From assembly GCA_030549205.1 (NCBI GenBank), contig JAUKTV010000001.1, positions 4,650,001 to 4,714,000 of the forward strand: a stretch of 64,000 bases of DNA. Direction: 5' to 3'. The DNA comes from Apiosordaria backusii. Its lineage: Eukaryota; Ascomycota; Sordariomycetes; Sordariales; Lasiosphaeriaceae. How positions within the stretch are numbered: position 1 is the stretch's first letter; every line of letters begins with the position of its first letter. The notes below the pieces were generated by a model. It searched no databases, was not told the DNA's origin, and saw only the letters and a program-made list of their open reading frames with translations. This document shows, in pieces, positions 1 through 12,293 of this stretch. The position numbers and the translations under genes were made by a program.

Positions 1-53
1 GCAGCAGATTGCCAAAGCTGTGCAGCCAGTTGGATTACTGCACCGCTTTCGCA

Positions 54-1653
54 ATGGCCTCTTCCAAGGTAGCTAGGCCTCGCACCACCGGCAAAGCGCG
101 GCGTCGGCTCCCACCAAGCTGCAGGACCTGTTGAGCAGACAGAACATGTGCTGACCACAATCTTTCTTCCCCTTGTCCAGGAAATTCAACAAACCTCTCG
201 ACCCCTAAACCACCGACCCTCCATGACCTCCTCGACGTCGGTCCCAGGGGGCCTCACCCTTAGCCGACAATCCCACTCCCGAAACCACTCCCACTCCATC
301 ATCGGAGCCACCCTCAACGGCACCCACCGCGTTACCCGTCGCAAGAGCATGACAAACACGGGCGCTAATGTTGCAGCCGTAGCCGCCGCCTTCACGGAAC
401 CCGGCGACGGGTCGATGCCCCTCCCCATCTCGGCCCGCCGAAACACCCTCTCCAAGAATGGTCTCTCTCGGTCCGTCGTGGCTGGAAGCTTGCCGTCTCC
501 GCCAGCGAGCCTGCCCACTCGCAGGTTCTTGGCCGGGACAGGGATGAGCAACTTGCAGGAAAATGCGATTGACGACGAGCTCAATGATGCCTCTGGGGAT
601 GACGCAGACTCGGCCTTCCAGAAAGCTCGCGTTAGAAGAGCCAGCGACGGACAGCCCCTGGTCAAGGAAGGTGGACGCAAGAGCAATCGCCCAGAGCTTC
701 GCTGCGAGAAGTGCGGGAAGGGATACAAGCATAGCAGCTGCCTGACCAAGCATTTGTTTGTGCCCATTTTCCTTTCCCTACCCTCTCCCACTACGTGGTC
801 CCTGAGTGCGGAGCGGGGTACCCCACGCCGGTCGTGGGTTGTCGACTGTGCTGTTTGAACACTTTTGTTGACTTTGTCTGTCCCCAGGTGGGAGCATACC
901 CCCGAATGGTCCTACACTTCCAAGCTCTTGATATCAAAGCACCAGCAGGTGCAGCTGCTCGAGGCTGCTTCGGTGCTCGTCGCTATGAACAAGGACTCAG
1001 CCACCACGCCCCCAGATTCGGCCCGGGACTTTAATAGCGAACAAGGCTCGGCATCGCCCCCAGCGAGCGGATTCTCGGACCCGCAGGACCGGAGCTCGGC
1101 CGACACCACTCCCCCGCCCCAGCTGGACGCTGTCAGCGCTGCGAATGCGTCGTACAGAAACTTCAGTAAGAGATACAGCAACGGCAGTGGAATTTCCCGG
1201 TCGTATCAGTCTGCGCCTTTGGGAAGTTCAGCTCTTGGCAGCGTTCCAAACGGATCCGGGTTTGGCCACTTCCGGCAGCTCAGCCAGGACCAAAGGCCAA
1301 CCTCGTCTGGCAAAAATGCTACCGGCCAGGCTGACAGTGAGCTTGCGGCTGCCCTGCTGGGTTGCAGTTTCGGCAGCCATAACGGGTCTTCGCGGACAGT
1401 ACACCTTCCGGCCGACGCACCTCCAGTGCCGCCCCTGCCTCCCAAGTTCCTCGAGGAAGCCATGTTGGGTAGCAGCTTTATGAACAGTTACCCTAGCAGG
1501 GCTCCTGAGAGCTTCACCCGGGGTGAGCTTCGCCGGGTGGACGTCAAGATGGAAGAGGCCGAAAGTGTCATGGATGACGACGACGAAGACATGCGGTCTC
1601 GCGGACGAAGCGAAGAGGACGACGACGGCGTCTTTGGCAGGATGGAGGAATAA
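54..1653 (+). CDS. C2H2 zinc-finger protein, probable transcription factor
   Basis: Three exons join in frame: 54-68, 181-755 and 888-1653, giving 451 aa. The first exon encodes MASSK and is followed by an intron with branch-like TGCTGAC and a CAG acceptor. The second intron (756-887, donor GTTTGT) splits the single zinc finger, which reads C-x2-C-x12-H-x3-H once spliced (CEKCGKGYKHSSCLTKH, then LWEHTPEW). The rest is low complexity: Ser/Pro-rich N-terminus, Gly/Ser-rich middle, PVPPLPPKF motif and a very acidic C-terminus (DDDDED). A single finger with long disordered flanks suits a DNA-binding regulator, but the target is unknown. The frame is also open upstream to the window edge, so the start at 54 is the least certain part and an upstream exon may exist outside the window. 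Confidence 0.75.
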
Positions 1654-2789
1654 GCTCGAGCTGGGCTTATTCAGTTTTTCTTCCGGGCGGGAAATCCTCG
1701 CGATGGCCACGCTCTGGCGGGCTTTTACGATGTAACGAGGGATCCTGTTTTCTTATGTAACTTATATTGTTGAACTATTGTAAATGAGGTCGCTCCGCCA
1801 ACGGCCCTTAGCACCGAAGAGTGGAGAGCGTCGTGTCCTGTTCATGCTTCATGGATCAGGAAGCCGGCCAGCTTCACGAGGTTAAAGTGAGGGCTGTGTG
1901 CGAGCGTTGAGCGATTCCTCGAGCGGTTAGCCAGCGTCGGTCTTTCAGAGACAAAATAAACGAGTATTTTGCTCTCATGCAACTTGTCATCCGGAAGAAA
2001 TGTGGAATGAAAAAAGAATATGAATGTGGTTAAGATGGGAGGTGGTGAAGACGGAGCTAGGAATGAAGCCAGTATAGGTTGGTTGGACGAGAAGCGACTG
2101 ACTGCCTGACTGCTGCTCGACTTATATGTCGGCGTCAATGACCCCAAGGTATTCAGAGTTTATTCGGAACTAGGCGCAAAACACCGTTGCGTCGTCCATC
2201 TCCACCATTAGTAGTATTCGGCGCGTGCAAAATAAGAGAGGTGAACGTCTGCTTGTCTTTCGTTTGCTTGAAGAGGAGCTTTGGGCATCAGTCTCTTGTG
2301 ACAAACAGGACAGGCAAGTGCCCGAACACTTTGTTTGGAGGGCTGGGGTAAGTTACGACGGGAGAACGCGGGGTTAGTGCAGAGGGGGAAAGGCAGCAGC
2401 GAGTGGGTAACAGACGTCACTGTTATCCACAAGGTCCTCGTTTCCCCCTGTCTCCACGCGCCAAACGTGGGCCTTCATAGCCTCGACCTCCAATTCGAAA
2501 GCTTCTTCTGATGACCTCGTTGCATCGCCTCCTGTCTTGTGTCAACACCGAAACCGCAAGCATCGCGCTAGAGCTTTGGTTGCAGCTTACTGCGTACAGC
2601 CATCCACCTTTACATAATCTTTTGGTCTTGGAGCCTTCCAATCTACCACACATCTACACTACGGTAGATCTCAAGATCGCGTGTTGCAACACGAGTTTGG
2701 TGGCGCCAGGCTTGCTTTCCCGTCCTGGTTCCTGCGCATTGGACACCATCTATTCATTTTTGAATCTCACTCTCACGCATCCCGCGCCA
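1654..2789. other. Intergenic, no gene seen
   Basis: Between two + strand genes. Holds the 3' end of the zinc-finger gene and the promoter and 5' UTR of the membrane-protein gene. The reading frame is open back to 2511, but that stretch lacks coding character, so I treat it as untranslated. Confidence 0.6.
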
Positions 2790-4073
2790 ATGGCTCGGGT
2801 CAAAGAGGCGGCGGCTGAGGCTCTCACCGCCGTTGAAGAACAGTCCGTTGCCCAGACCGGACGCGCCGAATCCACCGAGTCTGATGCTGCCACCGCGCCA
2901 GAGAAGCTTGCCCGATTGCCCGGACCTGCCCAGTTTGTGTTGGCCGTTGCGCTGAGCTTTGGTATCTCGTCCTTGGGCCGGTTGTCGGTCGACTATCTGA
3001 CACCGGGCGAGCTGGCATACATTGCGAGACCACCCAGTTCTCGGACTGAGGAGGCCATCATTGCCGGTTGGAAGCTGTATGTATCAACGTCATTTCAAAG
3101 CATTACTTTCCCGTTGCTCGCCCTCTTTGCCAGCTAAAATAGGGCTGAATGAGGGCTGATATTCAGCTCGGTCAGCTAACACCACTGGTATTGGCAGACT
3201 TGGACTAGCCCTAGGCTGGCTCGCTGAATTCGATGGTTACGATCTTGCATCCCTGGCCCTGCTCTCGCATGGCCCTGCAGTAAGTGCACTTGTCGTTCCC
3301 GTGCTGTTGTCCGTCCCCGTAGGGCCGCATAGCAAATCCGGGGATTTTCCTCTTTGGCACCCACATGGCACAGCCCCTCAACTGACGCGCATGGTTAGAC
3401 CTTCCTCGTCTCTGTCTTTTACGGTATTCGTTGGTTGACCGCCGGCGCCTATCTCGGTGTCGAGGTCGTATCAGCATCCTTGCCGTTCCTCCTCTTGAGG
3501 CATCTCTCTGGCGCGCACTCAGCCAAACAGACCCCCAACCGGGAGATTGTCGCCGACAGGTTCATTCAGGTGCTCACCAGCCTTCAAGCCGGGCTCGTCT
3601 ATAGCGTCGTGCTGTTCATGGCCGGCAGGACGTTTCTCCCCACCACCTTCGTCCTACACTTTGACGGTATCCCCACCATCAAGCCTGCAGTTGACGCTGT
3701 CTTTCTTGGGTTCGGTGGCTTACCGACGGGAATTCTCAGCCTGCTCTTCGGGCTCGCTGCCCGGAGTTTCATCTTTGCGCCCTTCATCACGGCGCCCCAG
3801 ACGTTGGAAGACCAGGAGATGGCCAAATTCGATCCCGCGAGCGCCACTCTCGGGCAAACGGTCGCGTGGAACCTGTGGGGGTACACAACCAAGACAAAGG
3901 TGTCCATCATCCGCACAGCCGTGGCCATGGTTTTCACGGCTGTAGGCACATACGTGGATACGGCCTTGTCTATCAAGGGCGTCGACTCTTGCGGCGCGGT
4001 AGTGTACGCGAGCGTCTGGGTCCTCGCTGCTCTGCTGACTGGGTGTATCTTGACATACGTGGGGAACATCTGA
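2790..4073 (+). CDS. Multi-pass membrane protein of unknown function
   Basis: Exons 2790-3076, 3198-3279 and 3399-4073 give 347 aa. Donors are GTATGT and GTAAGT and both junctions keep frame. The start is MARVKEAAAEALTAVEEQS; this ATG is preferred over the open upstream frame because what precedes it looks like UTR. After an approximately 50-residue soluble N-terminus come about seven hydrophobic stretches, including FVLAVALSFGISSLG, LPFLLL, SLQAGLVYSVVLFMAG, ILSLLFGLAARSFIF and VVYASVWVLAALLTGCILTYV at the C-terminus. There is no signal peptide and no catalytic motif that I recognise. It looks like a conserved fungal integral membrane protein. It could be a transporter or a scaffold; nothing in the sequence decides. 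Confidence 0.75.
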
Positions 4074-6524
4074 ACTCTCGTCACTGCATCATTGCCCAGG
4101 GGCCTATTACATGACTCTATCCGGCGACATCTAACAACGTGTCCGAGATGACGCAAGGTACCAGGGGAGCTGGGATAGATGGTGGGTTCGCAGCTTAGGC
4201 AGCGCAACATATGGAATCTAGGACGTTGGACAGGAAACCACCTGCGGCCCCGGATCTTGCATGGACCGGGCTTCCATATTAGCAGGCATCCATCTTGGTC
4301 GCTTAATCAAGCGCGGAGGGTGGTAGTAATGGTAATGGTGATGGTGGTGGTGGTGGTGGTGGTGGCTTGAATCGATGGTTTTCTTCTCCCTCCATCAACA
4401 GCCGCGGCATGTGTGTGTTGTGCAACCCAACAAACGGCGGCTGCTCTCCGGGGCAAATATGTAATGTCGATAATAACAAAATATTATGAAAGTGAGTCTG
4501 CGGCACTGGCACATGGCAGCCGGGATTACTTGGGTTAGTTCGTCATTCTCTTGCCAGCCCAGGGGCCCAGTGGCCCAGCTGAATAGCTGGATATGGCCGG
4601 GAAGGGAAACGTAAGGCTTTTCCGGTGTCGGCAAGGGGCACGGCCGAGGGGGAGAGGGGCGTTTTTTTGGTTTTGGTGCAGTCATCATCATCTCTCACCG
4701 TTTTTCCATTCCGCTTTCTCGCGATATTTGCTTCATATGAACTGAGGAGGGGAAAAAGTCCATGACGGCGGGACGGACGGTGAGTGACAGACGTTTTTCA
4801 GCCCCAGAGCTGCGCCATATTTTTAGCGGGTTTTGTTCGGCGCCTCACTACCTAGTGTATGTACCGGACCCGGCGCCGTTGGGATGAGGACCCCACTTAT
4901 ACGGAAGCGGCTGCTTTGGCGGCCTCATTGAGGGAGATGGAACGGACTTTGCCATTGCGAAACACCAGCAAGGGAAAGTATAGTTTCGGCTTCGGATGGC
5001 TTGAACACAGACGGCTGCGGGTCTGCGGCTTTGCTTGCTTTTGGGGACTTTACCTTCAATTTCGCTGCAGAGAAACATGCAATAGAAGCGAGGCGCAGTT
5101 TGAAACTGGCCAATGGGAGGGAGGGAGGTGTCCTGGAATGGGCAAAGAGAGCCCTGGGAGAGCCGCGCTGGAAACCAGATTGATACGGAATCTGCCCGTT
5201 GCTGGCGTCTGTCACGTTTTAATTCCAAGATGGTGATGGTGGTCGGTTGCCCATGAGCCGGGCCCCCTCCTAGCTAGACATTTCTTAGCCCCGAGGCGAT
5301 TAGTATCACGCCCGAAAAGGGAAAGCAAGGGTGGTGGTGGTGGGGGAGCAGACACAGACACACACACACACAGTTCGAGCCCTCCACTTCGGGAGGAGGA
5401 TAGGATGTTACATATCGCTTTGGAAAAGGCAGGGTGTGGGGCGCGTGATCAGACGCCCTCCCGTTATTTGTTTAACGGTTGTTTCTTTTTTTTTTCCTTC
5501 TTCCAAGAGCCGCCGGGCAGGGGATAGGTAGCGAGAAAAGACGACTCATACCCATCTTTCCGGGATGCTTCTTCTTCGTCACTACCTTACCCCCCTCCCC
5601 CCTCGTGGGGCCCTGGGGTGTCAGTGCTGGGCTGGCATCAGGCAGGCAGAAAAGCTAAGACGGGTCAATATTGACATGAACAGTCTTGGGAGAGTGGCAT
5701 TGAGAGTTTTCCAGCTCTAGGTTGGGAAGTCCTAGCTTGAGTTAGGGGGACTGGACTGGACTGGGTTGGGTGTTTTGTCTTGGGAGACTGGAGACTTACA
5801 CCTTGACTCTAAGGTAGGTATGGATTCCCCCAAAAGGTTGCCGCTTTCTATATATCTTCCCGAAGTTCGCCTCCTCTTCTTGATGGAGATGGGTTTGGAG
5901 AACACGGCCAATCCGGTTCAGTTCTTTTTTTTTTTGGTCTTGTACCTGCCTATTTCCAAGCCTCGATTATACAATCTTTTTTTTTTTTCTTTTTTTGCCT
6001 TACCATCACGGGACTGGGCAAGCTATGACGGGTTCGCCGGTCAGGTGGTAGTTGAAGAAGAATACGTATCGGACTACTGGACAAACTTGGGCAAACGAAG
6101 ACTCACTCAGCGAAGTCGTTGTGTTGTTGTGTCATCTTTGAACAATTTCCCTTTGTGTCCGTTGTCGTTGCCTGGTTTTAGTTGGCTGGGGGCAGGGGGT
6201 TTGAGGGGGAAAAAAAGAGATATGAAAGAAGACACATCCCCTTCGACGCCATCTTCTATATCTTCGCCTTCTTCATCAGACACTTCTGAGGCGACAGTTA
6301 CATATATATCTTCACCGGCTTCCTCTTCAACAACATCAACAATCACTGCTGCTCCCTCACCAGCTTTGACATCAACAACACTGCCTTCTTCGATATCAAC
6401 GGTCTCAACACCTTCAACAACAATCAACATCACAACACCTTCCACCACCACCACCACCACCACCACCATTCCCTCCCCCTCTTCCACACTTGACGACACT
6501 CCAACAACAACAACAACAACAGCA
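4074..6524. other. Intergenic with a GGT microsatellite and low-complexity 5' region
   Basis: No supportable gene. A (GGT)n run lies at about 4336-4365, a CA tract at about 5355-5371, and poly-T and pyrimidine-rich tracts near 5480-6000. From about 6230 to 6520 the + strand is dominated by ACC/ACA/TCA triplets. This could be translated as a Ser/Thr-rich leader if the next gene starts at 6222, but more likely it is a 5' UTR. Confidence 0.5.
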
Positions 6525-7406
6525 ATGTACGAATACGAATCCATCATGACCTTCGACCAGCCCATGATGATGGGGTACGACCCTTCCGGCTCTACTTCCT
6601 ATTCCACTTCCTCTTCCTCAGGACAGCAAGTCAAAAAGAGAAAGTCCATCAAATCCGAAACCTCCATCGACCTCCGCGGGCCCATGGAAGTCGACGGCTC
6701 GGTCAAATCCATGGCCAGCATAAGACTCGACGGGGACTTTGCTGTCAGGGACAGAGTTGAGGCGTATGGGGATGTGGCTTTGAACGGGACGCTCAATTGC
6801 AGGTATGTAACCCCCCTCCCCCCGAACCTCCCTTCCCAATCTCTCATACCTAAAAAAACAAGGTACTAATAGAACTGGTATTGCAGCAGCAAGATGAAGT
6901 CAATGGGAAACGTCAAGATCAACGGCAACGCGACGTTTGGGGACAAGGTCAAGATCTTTGGAAAACTGAAAATTAATGGGAGCTTGGAGGTGGATGGGGA
7001 CGTGGAGGTGTGGGGGGCGCTGACGGTGAATGGGTGGTTGAAGTGCAGGAGTTTGACGGCGTATGCGAGCTTGACGACGGTGGATGGGAGCTGGTATGAG
7101 GCGGGGAGTGAGACGGTGCATGGGGCGAAACTGGTGAAGAGGAGTGGGTATGTTGGGTGAGTATTCGGCGTGAGTTGGAAGTTGGGGGTTTTCTTTGAGT
7201 TTTATTTGGGGATGTTGGGAGCAAAGTTTCATGACATTGTTTGGCATTTGGGTTGGGCATATGGGTTTGGGCTTGGAGACTGTATACCACCGAGAAGATT
7301 TCTGGGTTTCTTTATGTTTGTTGGCATTGGGTTTCTTTTTTGGCATCTCTTGACTCTTCTTTTTTTTCATCACAGACGGAGACTTGGGGAGTGGCATGAG
7401 CTATGA
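6525..7406 (+). CDS. Bactofilin-like beta-helix repeat protein
   Basis: Exons 6525-6802, 6887-7156 and 7376-7406 give about 192 aa. After a Met/Ser-rich N-terminus and a basic patch (QVKKRKS), residues from about 45 consist of short repeats alternating small or hydrophobic residues with Gly turns: MEVDGSVKSMASIRLDGDF, VEAYGDVALNGTLNC, GNVKINGNATFGDKVKIFGK, LKINGSLEVDGDVEVWGA, LTVNGWLKC. This is the right-handed beta-helix pattern of the bactofilin/DUF583 polymer-forming family, known mainly as bacterial cytoskeletal filament proteins. The third exon (RRLGEWHEL then stop) is inferred from a perfect GTGAGT donor. Without it, translation stops at 7160. The first acceptor is a tandem CAGCAG. An in-frame ATG at 6222 would add a 101-residue Ser/Thr-rich leader; I prefer 6525. 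Confidence 0.65.
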
Positions 7407-8762
7407 ATATTGGGTTTTTCCTATTGTTACAGTTTCCTTGATGCGAATGTTTCTCATGTCCAGAGTGTACAAGGTTCATGTTGGTTAGGAGAGCATCTGG
7501 TTTGGTTTTGTTTCACCAGTTTACACACTTCACTTCATTGTTGGCTGTACCAACAGCATTTAGAGCTGGATTTTTGGCATAGCCATTTAGGTAGCAACAC
7601 TACAATAGAATCATGGACTTGTGTCGACGTTGACACAGGAATCATTATCACTGGCTTCCCCTCGATTGTTGTGAGCAAGCCGTCCGCGTCATCGAGCAGG
7701 TAGCAAAGACAGGGGATACCGTCCAGGTAGCAAGATTCGAAACGGTAGACATGGCCAAACGGAGAAGACGTGTGTAGTTGACAACCATGACCGAGATAAT
7801 CCACTTTCTGCCTCGCTAGCATCTCAGTATCATGCCATCCCGAGATGTCCTCAACTCTTAGCTGGGTGACATCGTTGATTGACATTATCCACACGGGATT
7901 TAGATTGTAGTTCCCGTCTGGTCAAGTGTGCCAGTCCAGGGTTTAGGAGCTCGGCGAGGGAGTTGCTGCCTGCAGTGGACTTGTTTCTGTATCCACAAAG
8001 GCTTGTCTTGTCTTCACATCAGGTATGGAAGTTGCAAGTTGCATGCCATCACCAAGACGGCGGTTGCCGCGGTTAACATGGGGAAGCGAGAAGCAGTCTA
8101 AGGGAAATTAAGTAAGGCTTTTTCTGCAGGCACAGGCAGACCAGGCAGGCAGGCGCCCGGTGAGTGATTCAGAGATGTAATTAAATCGCCGAGATGGTGC
8201 ATGGTGGTCATGGTCGTGAAGACACCGATCGGTAGCCATTCGAGAGGGAGCCGGTCGAGGGTTTTGGCACTAAAGACGGGAGATAAGATCAACAAGACCT
8301 TCCATGTCAGGGTTACATTGAATTGGCGGCCAGGGGTCAGCTGCAGGTCTGCCGGCCGGCCACAGGGAAAATCATGTGGGGGTGCACAGACCCACTTTGT
8401 CCTGCTGCAGGCTGCGGCCCACGCCAAGGAGCTTTGACTTTCGCGACTGGAAGCACGAGGCGCGTTGTTCCACAATCACATTCACTGACTTCACTGCAAA
8501 CGAACCACGACGACAGCCTCCAACCACCAGTTGCCGAGTGCTTGGAATCTAGCTCCACGACATCGACGAAAAATAAGTTTCACTGGAGATTACTATACTG
8601 TGATTTTCTATCCACTTTGCTTCTCATTGCAGACACCTATGGCAAGACATTTTGCGACAACATCAAACGGGTTGCGTTGACGTCGACGTTGGCCCCGAAG
8701 ACATTGTGAAGGAACAAACAACCAAAAAAAAAAACAAGAGCAGGGGTTACAACAGCTGAAAA
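7407..8762. other. Intergenic; promoter of the ING gene
   Basis: Between two + strand genes. A short A-rich tract lies just before the ING start (8722-8735). Apart from the weak minus-strand candidate listed separately, nothing is recognised. Confidence 0.5.
7535..7894 (-). other. Weak candidate minus-strand gene fragment
   Basis: An open stretch of about 119 codons on the minus strand has a protein-like texture (FGHVYRFESCYLDGIPCLCYLLDD split over two motifs, then GLLTTIEGKPVIMIPVS). It lacks a convincing ATG. Immediately upstream is a possible acceptor (TTGACCAG), and further up an ATG opens a short signal-peptide-like stretch (MLTAATAVLVMACN), but I could not join them in frame. It overlaps the likely 3' UTR of the bactofilin-like gene. 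It could be a small secreted protein, a relic or chance. Confidence 0.2.
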
Positions 8763-11518
8763 ATGGCCGCTCCGGAGGCTATACAGCCTGATGCCGACGA
8801 GGCAATCTCCCCGCGACAGGATGCGCCGCCGTCCATCGAACAAGCGATGCAGGAGTCGATCAAGTCCATCGAAAATATCGCGCCGCTCAACCCCCTCGAC
8901 CTCCGAGCCGATCCCGATGCCCAGGCTACCGTGAGCGACTTCCTCGACTTTACCGAGTACCTTCCTGCCGATATGATGCGCTCCTTGACCCTTATTGGCC
9001 AGCTCGACCAGGCCTATATCGATGCCTCGAATAACATTGACGACCTCACCACACAATGGGGCCAGCTCCCCGGCCTCCCGACTGGTGCTAAGAACAAGAA
9101 TACACCGGTTGAGCTGCGCAGTCAAGTGTCGGAAAATCTACACCATGCTCTGAATTCGCGCGTCTATTCCCATGCGGAAGCGCAGCGAATGGCGGAGAAT
9201 GTGAGCCGCCACCTCAACCGCGCCAAGACTATTTTTGCAAAGTTGCAGGCAATGCAGGACAATTACCAAGAACTGGAGGAGCAACAAAAAAGTCCCGTAG
9301 CGACCAAGTCACCTCAGATGTCTAGGGTGCCCAAGATTACATTAAAAATGGACGGGCAGAAAGTGCGCAGGCCGCGAGTACCCAGGATAACAGTTCCTGG
9401 CGAGGTGCTGGCGCCATACGATATCAACTATGACGCATACACCACAGGCACGGAAAGTAGTTCAGAGGAGGACGATGATGAGGCAATCTCTTCTAGCCGA
9501 GTCACTCCAGCCCCGCGCATCAAGGTTGTGAAAGGATCGTCGAGGCCACCCAAGTCAAGTGTTGCAAGGGCGCCAAGACCTAGGACATCTGTTCCTCCCC
9601 CAAATGTACCTGGTGGGTTGTCCACAAGTGCTGCGATGGCACAACTCGCCCCACCGCCTGAAAACGCAGTCCTAGGAAGCGCCGATGCTCCATGGTGTCA
9701 GCTCACTGCGTTTGAACTGGCAAGGCTTCGTAAGAGAATGAAGAAGAACGCAGCTTGGACTCCAAGTGACACCATGGTTGCGCGAGAGCTCGCCGCGCTC
9801 GGACGAGGCGTCGATGCCTTCAAGGCTGCAAAGAAGAAGGCGGAGGACGAGGGGAGAGTGTTTGAGGGGACGATGCCTGTGCCGACGGTCGATCCTCATA
9901 CCGGCGAGAAGAGGATGCCGCTTGGGGCTCTGACTGTAGATGCTTTGGCGTCGGACGACAAGAATATTACAAACCGTGGCATGAAACTGAATGAGGCCAA
10001 GAAGCTCAAGAGGGAGCAGTTGGCCAAACTGGCTGCTGATGAAGCGGAGCAGTCGGAGAGGAGGTTCCTAGAGCAGGCGCGGCTGATTATGGGTGGCGTT
10101 CCTCAACCAGCTGCTGTCGCCGAGACCAAAGCGATAAAGAGCAAGGCACCGAAGAAGCGCAAACGGGACTCGATGCCGGGCACCGAGGCTGAAGGTGCGG
10201 AGGATCCTGAGACTGCGGCGGACGGCAGCCAACAAAGGCCACAATTTAAGCGGACCAAGACGGAGACGCCTGTCCCACCGCCCATATTAGCCTCTGGGAA
10301 TTCTTTGGGTCCGCCTCAGGAAACGCCGGTCCAACTTCCTCAGAGGACAAATGCGGTTTTGCACTCTACAACACCGATCCCGCTGCCAAATCTGGCTCAG
10401 GATCAATCAATAACAGCCAAGTCGGCGTCGGTAATATCGGCGACATCACCTGCTAGTAGCATCGCCGGTCCTTCAAGTGTGCCGTCGTTAGCACCTATCA
10501 AATTACCAACTACTGAGACACCTATACCGCCACCAGTGCTCTCACCCAAGAAGTCGGTAACACCAATCTTGCCTCCTGTGAGAGAAACCCGCCAAAAGCA
10601 AGCTACTCGGTCACAAGAGCAGCAACAACAGTCGCAACCACAGCAACTTCCGGCACCAGCAGTGTCAGCAGCTGCAGGCAAAATCCCATCCCGTACAGCA
10701 AGCCCTGAGCTCGTTACCCCAAAACCGGACCCTGACGCTGCTTCTGCTCCCGCTCCATCAACCTCAACAGTCGTAACCCGCCGCCCGGCCTCCAGAGGCA
10801 CAGCCACAAGCCAGGAGCCAGCATTACCACATCACCCCCCACAGACATCATCTCTGGCAGCAGACCGTCCCCGGCGCGCTAGCACCGCTCGGAACACTCC
10901 TGCTCCTCCAGAGGTAGCTGCTGCTTTGTCCTCTAACATTGCTACCACCAATACAGCTCCTTCTACTAACAATACCACTGCTACCGCTTCCACTGCTGCT
11001 GGCAACGCAACGAGACCAGCCAGTAAAAGAGCCGGCAAGCGCCCTGCTCCCGGCGTCATCAGCCGGACCAACAGCGGCGGTAACAGCGCCGTGGGTACGC
11101 GCAAGGCGGCGCCGAGGAAGAAGCAGAGTGCCGCTGCTGGATCAAGGACTGGCAATAAGAAGGAGAAGGAGGTTGCGACACCAGTGGAGAGTAGCGCGCA
11201 TGGGGCAGAGGTTGAGGTGGACGATGAGGGGAATGTGATAGATCCGGATGAACCGAGATATTGTCTGTGCAACCGGGTTAGCTTTGGGACGATGATTCAG
11301 TGTGATAACATTGATGTGAGTCAACAACCGCCAATGAGAAAAAAGAGGAGAGAGGCTGACAGGAAATATAGCAATGCAAACAAGAGTGGTTCCACCTTGA
11401 GTGTGTGGGACTGTCGGATATACCGGCGAGGACGACGAAGTGGTACTGTCCGGATTGTAGGAAGGCGTTGAAGATTGGGGAGAAGGGGGAGGTTAGTGCT
11501 AGGGGGGTGAGGGCGTAG
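8763..11518 (+). CDS. ING-family PHD-finger chromatin protein
   Basis: Exons 8763-11315 and 11372-11518 give 899 aa. Residues about 40-165 form the ING N-terminal helical domain (DFLDFTEYLPADMMRSL, then LDQAYIDASNNIDDLTTQW and the helix ending RAKTIFAKLQAM). A long disordered middle rich in Pro, Ser and Lys follows. The C-terminus is a PHD finger split by the intron: YCLCNRVSFGTMIQCDNID, then QCKQEWFHLECVGL and WYCPDC, which keeps the C4HC3 pattern. ING proteins (Pho23, Yng1, Yng2 in yeast) read H3K4 methylation for histone deacetylase or acetyltransferase complexes such as Rpd3L and NuA4. The protein is much longer than the yeast members because of the middle region. I cannot decide which complex it belongs to, although the N-terminus feels closest to Pho23. 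Confidence 0.85.
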
Positions 11519-11849
11519 TGTTTCTCTTCGTTTGTTTATCTTTTATGAGGTGGATGGATCAGTTTGTGGTGTTTGAAACATTTTCTTCTTGCTTGCTCTT
11601 TCTGCCTCTTTTTTTTTTGTTCATTGGGGTGGCGTAACAAGAGGAAAGAAAGGGAATAATGCCTGGGTATCTATGGTCAGTGTGTGCATGGTTAAGAAGG
11701 GTGTTTATGTTGTGAGGTTAGGCTGCTTTGTGTGTTAGGTTACTTGTTTGGGAGAGACGGACAACGTCAAGAAGACAAAGTCGATTTGATTGATTATTTT
11801 ATTCTATTCCTTGAAGCAATGCTATGTATGTGAGTCGGAAAGAAATCGG

Positions 11850-12042
11850 CAAAAAGCTCACCGGCCAGCTCCCTTGCAATTGAGGGAGGTGGCTGGTTAC
11901 GAAAACCGTGAGGTTTTACTCCGGAGAATCGAACGGGGAGGCTATCGGTTGCAAGCCCCCAGGGGGAGCCCCAATACCCTTACTTACCACTTGACCACGA
12001 GGGTATTGTGGTGAGGGTACTGGGGCTGTTGTAAGGTGAGTG
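11850..12042 (-). mobile_element. tRNA-like dispersed repeat (SINE-like), copy A
   Basis: About 193 bp, very similar to copy B at 30875-31071 in the opposite orientation. Read on the minus strand it carries an A-box-like TGGTCAAGTGG (11987-11997), a B-box-like GTTCGATTCT (11925-11934), a conserved palindromic segment (CCCCCTGGGGG), the shared block AAAACCTCACGGTTTTCG and a terminal CTTTTTG at 11850. The order A box, B box, T-run matches an internal RNA polymerase III promoter with terminator. The sequence does not fold into an obvious complete tRNA, so I call it a tRNA-derived short interspersed element. It sits 250 bp from a decayed HET gene. Confidence 0.65.
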
Positions 12043-12293
12043 CCTTTGGGGACAAGTAGCAGCATCGCGTGCCAACACAGTCTCGACCATTTGCACCCTC
12101 CTTCTAATACGTGCTCGAGACGTTTACTCAACTTTAAGCAGACCTGAATTATTGGTTTGCTGCCTTGCTTGGGTGGGAAGAGAGTGAATGCCCAACCCAG
12201 CCTGAATATATCTCAGTATCCTATCGCTTTTACCACACCTCCCCGTTGTCTTACATCATCAATCTTGCTTACCGACCATGCCTCCCTCCTTGT

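Noticed and set aside
5371..5381. B-box-like AGTTCGAGCCC
   Set aside because: Follows a CA microsatellite; no tRNA arms.
6222..6524. Upstream ATG of the bactofilin-like gene
   Set aside because: Would add a low-complexity Ser/Thr leader made of simple triplet repeats; kept as an alternative only.
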